From CAZAYB01 sp964489215 (GTDB taxonomy: Bacteria > Planctomycetota > Phycisphaerae > Sedimentisphaerales > Anaerohalosphaeraceae): DNA of 33,961 nt. Shown in pieces: positions 8,857-15,864 of this stretch. Position 1 is the stretch's first letter. Each line of letters starts with the position of its first letter. Where the stretch lies: NCBI GenBank assembly GCA_964489215.1, contig CAZAYB010000003.1, forward strand, positions 1 to 33,961, written 5' to 3'. Made by a program: the position numbers and the translations under genes. Under the pieces are notes generated by a model. It was not told the DNA's origin. It ran no database searches and saw nothing but the letters and a program-made list of their open reading frames with translations.

Positions 8857-9435
8857 ATGCAAAAGAAAAAAGATGTACTAACAACCGGCCAAGTCGCACA
8901 AATATGTAATGTGGCCCCGAGAACGGTTACAAAATGGTTCGATTCCGGCCAGTTAAAGGGCTATAGAATACCAGGTTCAAAAGACAGAAGGATCCCGACC
9001 TGTGAGCTCATTAAATTTATGAAATCACATGACATGCCTACCGAATCACTGGAAACTTCGAGTGTGAGAATCCTTTTGATTGACAGTAATGAGGATAATT
9101 TGCGTAAATTATCTGAAAAAATATCCTCCAGGGAAGATTTCGATGTTCAGACCGCTTCCAACAGTTTTGATGCGGGTCTGATTGCTCAAAAGACTAATCC
9201 TCATATAATGCTTATCAATCTGATGGCGAACAATATCAATGCAGATCAGATTTGTGAATATGTAAGGTCTGACAATGAATTAAGTGCGACCAAGGTGATA
9301 GCTATTGCTTCAGGTCTGCGGGAGTCTGAAACAAACGCTTTGCTTGAGAAGGGATTTGACGGGGCGTTATCAAACCTTGAAGATACAAAAGAGGTCTTTA
9401 ATGTGATTGAAGATGTCTTTTCCTTTGTTTACTGA
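8857..9435 (+). CDS. Excisionase-like HTH protein with degenerate receiver domain
   Basis: The protein has 192 residues. Residues about 6-55 form a MerR/excisionase-like DNA-binding helix-turn-helix (TTGQVAQICNVAPRTVTKWFDSG, then the wing GYRIPGSKDRRIP). Residues about 69-190 have the length and hydrophobic pattern of a CheY-like receiver (VRILLIDSNEDNLRKL). The phosphorylation residues are mostly missing: the acceptor position is N121 (IMLINLMA), the second acidic residue is Ser, and the conserved Lys position is Asn (ALSNL). It is therefore probably a phosphorylation-independent regulator that uses the receiver fold for dimerisation or ligand sensing. HTH-plus-receiver proteins occur in Planctomycetota. 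It is transcribed alone, divergent from rny, and its targets are unknown. The start is the ATG at 8857, without a strong Shine-Dalgarno. Confidence 0.85.
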   Translation: MQKKKDVLTTGQVAQICNVAPRTVTKWFDSGQLKGYRIPGSKDRRIPTCELIKFMKSHDMPTESLETSSVRILLIDSNEDNLRKLSEKISSREDFDVQTASNSFDAGLIAQKTNPHIMLINLMANNINADQICEYVRSDNELSATKVIAIASGLRESETNALLEKGFDGALSNLEDTKEVFNVIEDVFSFVY

Positions 9436-9545
9436 TATCATCTCTTTGGGCAGTTAAGGTAATCTCAAAAATATTTACCAGGGCTGTTCTTAATCATTGT
9501 TCGAAATTATTTTCGCTTTCATAATCTTTACATGATGTATTTTCC

Positions 9546-9596
9546 TTGACAGTTTCGGGGTTACTGGTTACAAGGTATATAGTCTACCTGTAAACA
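9546..9596 (+). promoter_or_regulatory. Promoter with palindromic candidate operator of the MarR gene
   Basis: The promoter reads TTGACA (9546-9551), 17 nt, then TACAAG (9569-9574). An inverted repeat overlaps the -10: 9565-9577 (TGGTTACAAGGTA) and 9585-9596 (TACCTGTAAACA) are reverse complements except for a one-base bulge and one mismatch. The centre lies about 34 nt before the ATG at 9615. Overlap of the -10 and transcription start by such a palindrome is the usual arrangement for MarR autorepression. Confidence 0.6.
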
Positions 9597-9614
9597 TATT
9601 CGGAGGCAGTAAGC

Positions 9615-10094
9615 ATGTCCCTTAAAGATGAACTGGGTCTTAGAAAAGAGATTAGAACAACCGAACATGAGGCATTGCTGAGCATATATCATACCGCCTC
9701 GATGATGCGCAACAGAATCACGGCTTTTCTATCTGAGTTTGGGCTTACAGATGTTCAGTTTAATCTTATGCTGCTTATAGAGCATCAGTCCGGGCCTGAG
9801 GGGGGACTTACCCAGGTTGAGCTCAGCAGGATGATGCTGGTAAACAGGGCGAACATTACTTCGCTTGTGGACCGAATGGAAAAGGCGGATTTAGTAAAAC
9901 GAACTTCTGACAGCAGTGACCGAAGAACCAATATTGTAAAATTAACCGCTAACGGTAAAAAACTTCTGGTCAGGGCTGATATAAAATATAAAAACGAGAT
10001 TAGTAATGCTGTTGCTCCGCTGAAGAGCAGTCAGCTCAAACAGCTTATTAAAATGCTCGAGGACATAAGAAAGAAAATTTCGGAAAAGAATTAA
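9615..10094 (+). CDS. MarR-family transcriptional regulator
   Basis: The protein has 159 residues with the MarR winged-helix layout: an N-terminal dimerisation helix (EHEALLSIYHTASMMRNRI), a DNA-binding core (LTQVELSRMMLVNRANITSLVDRMEKADLVKR), a wing with the conserved basic DRR (DSSDRRTNIVKLT), and C-terminal dimer helices. MarR proteins usually repress their own operon and a neighbour, and release DNA on binding small aromatic or oxidative ligands. The start is set by GGAGG (9602-9606), 8 nt before the ATG. A palindrome over its promoter suggests autoregulation. The gene downstream begins 25-43 nt later on the same strand, so the CBM9-like lipoprotein may be cotranscribed and controlled by it. 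The ligand cannot be inferred. Confidence 0.94.
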   Translation: MSLKDELGLRKEIRTTEHEALLSIYHTASMMRNRITAFLSEFGLTDVQFNLMLLIEHQSGPEGGLTQVELSRMMLVNRANITSLVDRMEKADLVKRTSDSSDRRTNIVKLTANGKKLLVRADIKYKNEISNAVAPLKSSQLKQLIKMLEDIRKKISEKN

Positions 10095-10119
10095 GATTGC
10101 CTTAAGGTGCCTGTGTGAA

Positions 10120-10911
10120 ATGAAAGGATGGCTGACAATGAGCAGGATCGTGTTTGGGTTTTTAGTTTTTTTATTGGTTTTTATTACTGGCTGCTGTCCA
10201 TGTTTTGAAAAAGATGACCAGGCGAGGTTGAAAAACCGCAATCAGGTCGCAAGGGCCTTTTACACCTCGCAAAACATTACATTAGACGGCAAACTGAATG
10301 AAGATGTCTGGCAAAAGGCTGAGAAATATTCATTGAATCTTTCGCTGGATAAGCTTTCTTCCGGTCAAAAACTAAATAGAAACGGGTATGTTCAGTTTGC
10401 GTGGGATGAAAATAATTTTTACCTGGCGGCAACGTTTCGGGATTATGATATCGTCGCAGAAGGCAAAGGTGACCAGCTGCATCATTATAAATTTGGCGAC
10501 CTTTGTGAATTGTTTATTAAGCCTGAAAATCACCGTCACTATTGGGAGCTTTACGTTACGCCTTTAGGTTATAAAACAGAGTTTTTCTTTCCGAGCCCCG
10601 GGCTCAAAGGGCTGCCCAGCTGCTTTGAGGATTATACGGCAGGGCTTGGCACGGCTGCTTCGGTTAACGGAACGGTTAATAATTACAATGACAAGGATTC
10701 GCAGTGGACCGCGGAAATGGCTGTTCCGGTCAGTGATCTTGAAGCTTACGGTGCCAAATTCGGCCCTTCCTGTCAATGGTCCGTTTTTGTGGGCCGATAC
10801 AACTATTCGTATTACCTGGATGATCCGGAACTAAGTATGTTCCCGTCTCTTACGACAACCTCGTACCATCTTACCGACCAGTATGCGGACCTTGTGCTGA
10901 CTGGAAAATGA
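10120..10911 (+). CDS. CBM9-like lipoprotein
   Basis: The protein has 263 residues from the ATG at 10120. An equally possible start is the ATG at 10138, which has AAAGGA 9 nt upstream and gives 257 residues. A hydrophobic stretch ends in the lipobox FITGC, so the protein is probably a membrane-anchored lipoprotein with lipidated Cys25. The mature part opens with ITLDGKLNEDVWQKAEKY, the hallmark start of carbohydrate-binding family 9-like domains (DGxLxExxW). It continues with FAWDENNFYLAATFRDYD, DLCELFIKPENHRHYWELYVTPLG and QWTAEMAVPVSDL, which fit that beta-sandwich. Such domains often bind sugars at the cell surface of planctomycetes, but no catalytic module is attached. It follows marR closely and may be regulated by it. 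Confidence 0.82.
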   Translation: MKGWLTMSRIVFGFLVFLLVFITGCCPCFEKDDQARLKNRNQVARAFYTSQNITLDGKLNEDVWQKAEKYSLNLSLDKLSSGQKLNRNGYVQFAWDENNFYLAATFRDYDIVAEGKGDQLHHYKFGDLCELFIKPENHRHYWELYVTPLGYKTEFFFPSPGLKGLPSCFEDYTAGLGTAASVNGTVNNYNDKDSQWTAEMAVPVSDLEAYGAKFGPSCQWSVFVGRYNYSYYLDDPELSMFPSLTTTSYHLTDQYADLVLTGK

Positions 10912-11049
10912 CATCAACTTAAGCGGCCATGGCGAGGCTGAATACCAGTCAATTAACCGGATGGATTTTTTTTATAATGAAAAATAAGGGTCAGATTGTT
11001 GGTTTTCAGAGTAAAAAGGGGGGTATTGAAGATTCGCAGAATATTTTAC

Positions 11050-11079
11050 TTGATAATAACTTTGTGAAAATGTTATAAT
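11050..11079 (+). promoter_or_regulatory. Sigma-70-like promoter upstream of the methyltransferase gene
   Basis: TTGATA (11050-11055) is followed after 18 nt by a perfect TATAAT (11074-11079). Transcription would start near 11086 and leave a leader of about 110 nt before the ATG at 11198. The match is good, but it is seen only in sequence. Confidence 0.5.
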
Positions 11080-11197
11080 TACCCTGTAAAGGGGGTGTTT
11101 AGGTGGTCATTAAAGGCTGGTCATGAGGATAACCTGGACATCTTTTTAGACTTCAGTTCTATTTTTACCTGTTAGTTTTAAAAAGGTATATACTTAT

Positions 11198-12076
11198 ATG
11201 CGCAGAAAAACAGAGATAAAAAACCTGAAAAAGCAGATATCCCGAGAGGCTGGGCTTGAGATTGCGTCTATTTTCGGAAGGGAACTATTCGGAGTGGAGG
11301 ATCTTCATTACGGCTACTGGACGGATGATCTTGATGTCTCATTGGATAATCTGAAAAAGGCGCAGGAAAATTATACCAGATTCCTTATAAGTAATATACC
11401 TCCAGAGGTTGAGACTATTTTAGATGTAGGTTGCGGTACGGGGAAAATAGCTAAACTAATTTCAGAAGCAGGAGTGCATGTAGATTGCGTTTCTCCAAGC
11501 GAAAAATTCGCAGAGGTTACAAGGGACAGGCTGGGCAACGGCAATACCGTTTTTGAATGTTACTATGAGAACCTCGATACAGAAAAAAAATTTGACATGA
11601 TACTTTTCAGTGAAAGCTTTCAGTACATCAACGTCTCAAGTGCTCTTGAAAAAAGCATTTCACTTTTGAATAAGAACGGTTACATACTTATATGCGATGT
11701 TTTTAAGAACCCGGGTATGAAAAATAACGGATTTGGCAAATGTCCTATTTCCGGCGGTCATTCGTGGTCAAAGTTCGAGTCAGCAGTGAAGGAAAAACCG
11801 CTTGAGCTGTTAAAGGAAATAAACATTACCGAGCAGACGGCGGGCAATATTGATCTCGAGGATAAGATGTATCGTCAGATAGCAAAGCCTATCGTTGATA
11901 TAGTTTCAGGTGTTATGCAAAGCAGGCACAGTCTGGTTACGAAACTTCTGAGGTGGAAGTTCAGAAAGAAAATCGATAAAATAGAGGACAAGTATTTCAG
12001 CGGAAGAAGGAACTCCCGCGCGTTCAGGCATTTCAAAACTTACAAGCTTCTGCTTTACAAGCTAAGTACATCCTAA
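11198..12076 (+). CDS. SAM-dependent class I methyltransferase
   Basis: The protein has 292 residues. Motif I, ILDVGCGTG (74-82), the SAM-binding glycine loop, is followed by the acidic/post-I region HVDCVSPSEKF and by FDMILFSESFQYINV (motif IV region), typical of the UbiE/CFA-like Rossmann methyltransferases. The N-terminal part, FGVEDLHYGYWTDD, resembles the lead-in seen in small-molecule and lipid methyltransferases of this class. The C-terminal 70 residues are basic (WKFRKKIDKIEDKYFSGRRNSRAF) and could contact a membrane or nucleic acid. The substrate cannot be named. It appears monocistronic, with its own promoter candidate about 120 nt upstream, and the Shine-Dalgarno is weak (AAAGG). 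No partner gene nearby indicates a pathway. Confidence 0.85.
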   Translation: MRRKTEIKNLKKQISREAGLEIASIFGRELFGVEDLHYGYWTDDLDVSLDNLKKAQENYTRFLISNIPPEVETILDVGCGTGKIAKLISEAGVHVDCVSPSEKFAEVTRDRLGNGNTVFECYYENLDTEKKFDMILFSESFQYINVSSALEKSISLLNKNGYILICDVFKNPGMKNNGFGKCPISGGHSWSKFESAVKEKPLELLKEINITEQTAGNIDLEDKMYRQIAKPIVDIVSGVMQSRHSLVTKLLRWKFRKKIDKIEDKYFSGRRNSRAFRHFKTYKLLLYKLSTS

Positions 12077-12327
12077 GCGAGCAGTTAATTCTGACAGCAG
12101 GCAAATTCATGACACACAATGTCTTGTAGGTCATAAATAAACAAAAAAAATTCAATTCGGGATTGTTTGCCAAAGGTTGCATGTGTATGTTTTTTGTGGT
12201 AAATTGGTACATCGGTAAATTATCAAAGTGTATATACTGAGATGATTGATTTTTTTACAGACAAAGACCGGCTAATTATTTGTTCTGCGGGTTAAAGTTG
12301 AGAGTATTTTTTAATTTGGGATAATTT

Positions 12328-13767
12328 ATGTTTGAGGCACTTACAGATAAGTTCAGTTCGGTGTTCCGCGGTTTGTCCGGCAGGGGCAGGATAACCGAAG
12401 CTAACGTCCGCGATGCAATGAAGGAAGTTAGAAAGGCGCTTCTCGAAGCGGATGTAAATTACCAGGTCGCAAAGGATTTCTGCAACCAGTGCATCGATGC
12501 AGCGTTGGGAGCCGAGGTAATAAAAAGCCTTAAGCCTGACCAGCTGATGGTAAAGATAGTAAACGATGAGCTTACCAAGCTGATGGGTCCTGTCGATCCG
12601 AAGATTTACTATGTCTCTCCTGGCCCTACAATCATAATGCTCGCCGGTCTGCAGGGAAGCGGTAAAACCACAACTGCGGCAAAACTTGCAAAGCTTCTGC
12701 AAAGTGAAGGCAAAAAGCCGATGATGATTGCTGATGACCTTCAAAGGCCTGCCGCTATTGATCAGCTCCAGACTCTTGGTGAGCAGCTGGGGGTTGATGT
12801 TTATACAGAAAGAATAAAAGACGCGGTCAAGGTTGCTAAGAACGGTCTTAAGGCCGCGAAAAAAAATAACTGTGATGTTGCTATTCTTGATACCGCAGGC
12901 CGACTGCATATAGATGATGAGATGATGAACGAAATAAGCGACGTTGCAAAAGCGGTAACACCTCATCAGATATACCTTGTCTGTGATGCTATGACCGGTC
13001 AGGATGCGGTCAACAGTGCAGGGGAGTTTAATCAGAGGCTCGAACTTGACGGTGTGATACTGACTAAGCTTGACGGTGATGCCAGGGGCGGTGCTGCTTT
13101 AAGTGTAAAAGCGGTGACCGGAAAACCGATTAAGTTTGTGGGTGTCGGCGAAAAGCTCGATAAGCTTGAACACTTCCATCCCGACCGTATGGCAAGCAGA
13201 ATACTTGGTATGGGTGATGTTGTAACCCTCGTTGAAAAGGCTCAGGAGCAGTTTGACGAGGAGGAAAGCGAAAAAATGGCTGCGAAAATGGCCAAGGGGA
13301 CGTTCGGGTTCGACGATTTCCTCAAACAGATGAACGCTCTTAAAAGAATGGGCGGAATGAAGGATATGCTTAAGCTGATACCGGGTATTGGCGGTAAGCT
13401 TGACAACCTGGATGTCGATGACAGGGAAATAAACAGGATGGAGGGTATTGTCCATTCAATGACCCCTGAGGAACGAAAAGAGCCTGATATTATAGACGCA
13501 GGAAGAAGAAGAAGGATAGCTGGCGGATGCGGAAGAAATGTGCAGGAGGTGGCGGGGTTAATCAAGACTTTCAGGCAGAGCAGACAGATGATGCAGGCCA
13601 TGAGCTCCGGCGGTATGGGAGGAATGGGGGGCATTAAGGATCTGATGTCCGGCAAGATGGATATGATGAGTGCGCTTAAATCGATGGGAAGCGGTAAAAA
13701 GAAGTCAAAGCAAAGGAGCAAAAGAAAACGCATCGTAAGAAGAAAGGGCAAGGTAAGGCGTCGATAG
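12328..13767 (+). CDS. ffh: Signal recognition particle GTPase Ffh
   Basis: Ffh binds SRP RNA and signal peptides and delivers nascent membrane proteins to FtsY. The 479-residue frame has the N domain (1-95) and the G domain with GLQGSGKTTTAAK (108-120), ADDLQRPAAIDQLQ, DTAGRLHID and TKLDGDARGG. The Met-rich M domain has the RNA-binding motif GRRRRIAGGCG and then repeated GGMGG/MM. The frame as written ends with a very basic tail (KKKSKQRSKRKRIVRRKGK) at 13767. However, at the A-rich site 13695-13701 the -1 frame opens and runs on to 14084 with protein-like content, so the true protein may be about 130 residues longer (separate entry). The start ATG lacks a strong Shine-Dalgarno. No SRP RNA gene was found in the window. 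Confidence 0.96.
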   Translation: MFEALTDKFSSVFRGLSGRGRITEANVRDAMKEVRKALLEADVNYQVAKDFCNQCIDAALGAEVIKSLKPDQLMVKIVNDELTKLMGPVDPKIYYVSPGPTIIMLAGLQGSGKTTTAAKLAKLLQSEGKKPMMIADDLQRPAAIDQLQTLGEQLGVDVYTERIKDAVKVAKNGLKAAKKNNCDVAILDTAGRLHIDDEMMNEISDVAKAVTPHQIYLVCDAMTGQDAVNSAGEFNQRLELDGVILTKLDGDARGGAALSVKAVTGKPIKFVGVGEKLDKLEHFHPDRMASRILGMGDVVTLVEKAQEQFDEEESEKMAAKMAKGTFGFDDFLKQMNALKRMGGMKDMLKLIPGIGGKLDNLDVDDREINRMEGIVHSMTPEERKEPDIIDAGRRRRIAGGCGRNVQEVAGLIKTFRQSRQMMQAMSSGGMGGMGGIKDLMSGKMDMMSALKSMGSGKKKSKQRSKRKRIVRRKGKVRRR

Positions 13768-14084
13768 AAACTCAATTTTCCATAGATGATTATCTGGATA
13801 AGCTCGGGAAGTTTGTCGATGACGAATACGGGCTGAGAATACGTAAACATTTTGGGGGAATAACCGGCAATGATCAGCTCCAGATGCTTCAGGTCCCGAC
13901 CGGTGATGAGTATGAACAGATCAAAAGGGCTGTTGCGATAATGACCCCTGCTGAAAAAGCAAACGCTAAACAGCTTACTGATGAACAGGTTGACAAGATA
14001 GCCGAGGATGCCGATTCCGACCCTGCTTTACTGGCGATATTCTTTAACGGATATGCACTCACAGCATCCAAAAAGCAGGAATGA
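13698..14084 (+). CDS. Out-of-frame C-terminal extension of Ffh (or broken separate gene)
   Basis: This frame opens just after a TAA (13695-13697) and runs 128 codons to TGA at 14084. The first 62 codons contain no ATG, GTG or TTG, yet read as plausible protein: a Lys-rich stretch (KEQKKTHRKKKG), then IETQFSIDDYLDKLGKFVDD. After the only ATG (13884) comes GDEYEQIKRAVAIMTPAEK, then DPALLAIFFNGYAL. A -1 shift in ffh at T-AAA-AAG (13695-13701), or one missing A in the assembly, joins it to ffh. Three explanations are possible: an assembly indel, a real frameshift mutation, or programmed frameshifting. If it is a separate gene, it would start at 13884 (66 residues). I do not recognise the domain. 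Confidence 0.55.
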   Translation, partial: KEVKAKEQKKTHRKKKGQGKASIETQFSIDDYLDKLGKFVDDEYGLRIRKHFGGITGNDQLQMLQVPTGDEYEQIKRAVAIMTPAEKANAKQLTDEQVDKIAEDADSDPALLAIFFNGYALTASKKQE

Positions 14085-14346
14085 GACATATTTTTAAAAA
14101 GGCAATGCCCTTCATTAGCGAGTTTTTTCCTCTAAAGGCCAACTTCAAAATGAGAGAAAGTCTGCTTGTTACAGTTATTTAACAGATTTATGTTGTCCAT
14201 ACGTAAAAAATAAAAAATATTAAAAAAAAATTTCCTCGCTGAACCTTCTTCATTTCATTTGGTATTTTGCCAGCTGTGTTAATCAATAATACTATAAAAG
14301 CTGGATTTTAAGCTAAAAATTGCCTTTTTACTACTCATTTATCTGG
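14085..14346. other. AT-rich intergenic stretch
   Basis: This is the first part of a 451-nt gap between the ffh-frame stop and the ParA start. It contains A/T runs (for example 14207-14231) and no gene or clear terminator that I could find. The remaining part holds an inverted repeat and a promoter candidate, listed separately. Confidence 0.4.
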
Positions 14347-14390
14347 GTTATTATAGGCCTTTATTTAGTAATTAAGTACCCTATAATAAC
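14347..14390. repeat. 11-bp perfect inverted repeat upstream of the ParA-CBM48 gene
   Basis: GTTATTATAGG (14347-14357) and CCTATAATAAC (14380-14390) are exact reverse complements separated by 22 nt. The repeat ends about 49 nt before the candidate -35 of the downstream gene. Spacing between half-site centres is 33 nt, about three helical turns, which suits a protein-binding site. As a hairpin it would be A/U-rich and lacks a T-run. Confidence 0.5.
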
Positions 14391-14438
14391 ACTGATAACC
14401 GCATTATTTCAAATCCTGTCCGATAAAACCTAAAGCAT

Positions 14439-14465
14439 TTGACATTTAAATGCCGATATTATAAA
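14439..14465 (+). promoter_or_regulatory. Candidate promoter for the ParA-CBM48 gene
   Basis: TTGACA (14439-14444) is followed after 15 nt by TATAAA (14460-14465). The spacing is short of the ideal 17. Transcription would begin near 14472, only compatible with the translation start at 14536, not with the longer frame from 14476. Confidence 0.4.
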
Positions 14466-14535
14466 ACGTCTATATATGGGTAATTATACCTATTGGCTGA
14501 ACGGATTCGATAAAAGCCATCTCAGGGAGATAGAA

Positions 14536-15744
14536 ATGAGAAAAATAGCGGTAATCAACCAAAAGGGCGGTTGTGGAAAAACCACAGTTTCAATTAATCT
14601 GGCAAGTTCGCTGGCAAGTCTGGGACACAGAACATTACTTGTTGATATGGACCCTCAGGGCCATTGCGCCGTGGGTCTGGCGGTGCCGGAAGAGCAGATT
14701 GAGCAAAGTATATATGATATCCTGATTACCCAAAGCAGGGGTGATGACCTCAGGATGTCTGAGATACTATGGCAGATTGCTGATGGTTTCGAGCTTGCAC
14801 CTGCGAGCATTGACCTGGCTGCTTTTGAACAGCAAATGTCCGGTGTCAATGAGAAGGAGAACTGTCTTAAAAAGGTTCTCGAAAAATGTGACCGTGATTA
14901 TGAGTACGTGGTTATCGATTGTCCTCCTGCTGTCGGACTGCTGACTTTCAATGCTATAAGGGCTGCCACTGATATCATCGTTCCTGTTGAAACGGGATAT
15001 TTCTCTTTGCACGGTTTAAGCAAACAGCTCGATACGCTGAACGTGCTCAGCAAGCAAAGCAGCCAGAAATTGAATGTAATGGTTCTTGCCAGCATGTATG
15101 ACATAAGAACGAAAATGGGAAGAGAGATACTTGGAGAACTTCGCAAGCATTTCTCTGATAGAATGTTCGAAACAGTTGTCAATTTCAATACTAAACTGAA
15201 GGAAGCAGCCAGTCTCGGCCAGCCCATCGACGAATACGACCCGGGCAGTAAAGGCAGCAAGGATTTCGAAAATCTCGCAGAGGAATTGATAAGTACCGAT
15301 ACACTTGTGCACAAGACTCAGCTGGCAGATACTTTGCAGGATAAACTGGATGCTATAAGTACAAGTGCTGAAAAGCTTCTTTCCAGTGTTGAAAAACAGA
15401 AGGAAACAAAGAAAGAGGCAGTCCCGGCCAAGCAGATGTCAACCGATGAAAAGATCGCGGACTTTTATGGTGTACGACAGATCAAGGACTCGGTAATGTT
15501 TATATCGCTTTATCCTCGTGCTAACAGCGTTATGGTGGCAGGGGACTTCAACGACTGGAAGCCTGAAGAGGCTAAGATGGAAAAAGTCAACGGAAATGGA
15601 CTCTGGAAGATTAAAATGCCTCTTTCCAAGGGAAAATACCAATACAGGCTTGTTGTTGACGGTAAATGGCAAAAAGACCCATATAACGAAAAGGTAGAAG
15701 CGAACCCCTTTGGCGAATACAATTCCGTTCTGGAAGTTGTGTAA
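14536..15744 (+). CDS. ParA-type ATPase fused to an AMPK-beta/CBM48-like glycogen-binding domain
   Basis: The protein has 402 residues from the ATG at 14536. That start is chosen because AGGGAGA precedes it by 5 nt and MRKIAVINQKGGCGKTT is the usual ParA beginning. Residues 1-250 form a Soj/ParA ATPase: deviant Walker A KGGCGKTT with the signature Lys (K10), DMDPQGH, and VVIDCPPAVGLL. Residues about 255-315 are a charged helical linker. Residues about 320-402 match the AMPK-beta glycogen-binding domain: VMVAGDFNDW, YQYRLVVDGKW, DPYNE and a final FGEYNSVLEV. The two sugar-stacking Trp and the Asn are kept. ParA proteins form ATP-dependent dimers on nucleoid DNA and move cargo. The CBM48 part suggests that the cargo or signal is glycogen-like polysaccharide, which is inference. 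No parB or glycogen gene is adjacent. Confidence 0.9.
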   Translation: MRKIAVINQKGGCGKTTVSINLASSLASLGHRTLLVDMDPQGHCAVGLAVPEEQIEQSIYDILITQSRGDDLRMSEILWQIADGFELAPASIDLAAFEQQMSGVNEKENCLKKVLEKCDRDYEYVVIDCPPAVGLLTFNAIRAATDIIVPVETGYFSLHGLSKQLDTLNVLSKQSSQKLNVMVLASMYDIRTKMGREILGELRKHFSDRMFETVVNFNTKLKEAASLGQPIDEYDPGSKGSKDFENLAEELISTDTLVHKTQLADTLQDKLDAISTSAEKLLSSVEKQKETKKEAVPAKQMSTDEKIADFYGVRQIKDSVMFISLYPRANSVMVAGDFNDWKPEEAKMEKVNGNGLWKIKMPLSKGKYQYRLVVDGKWQKDPYNEKVEANPFGEYNSVLEVV

Positions 15745-15800
15745 TGTAAAAGGATTCCCGAAGTAAAAAACAGCCCCCGTCGGTAAAGCATATCCAACAA

Positions 15801-15842
15801 AAAAGCGACTTACCTTATAAAAGTAAGCCGCTTTTATTTTTT
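15801..15842. terminator. Bidirectional rho-independent terminator
   Basis: AAAAGCG (15801-15807) pairs with CGCTTTT (15829-15835), and CTTAC (15809-15813) pairs with GTAAG (15823-15827), with one A-C mismatch between them. T-rich DNA follows on the plus strand (to 15842) and a T-run on the minus strand. It sits between the convergent ParA-CBM48 and corrinoid-protein genes and would serve both. Confidence 0.85.
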
Positions 15843-15864
15843 AGCTAACCTTTACTGATCTTTA

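Noticed and set aside
12190..12240. Promoter upstream of ffh
   Set aside because: Possible -10 elements (TAAATT, TATACT) have no properly spaced -35, so I could not choose one.
12292..12966. Minus-strand 224-codon frame
   Set aside because: It lies entirely antisense to the well-supported ffh G domain and has no family features.
13242..13850. Minus-strand 202-codon frame rich in Ile/Leu/Ser/Pro
   Set aside because: It is antisense to the Met-rich M domain of ffh, whose codon bias yields hydrophobic residues on the other strand.
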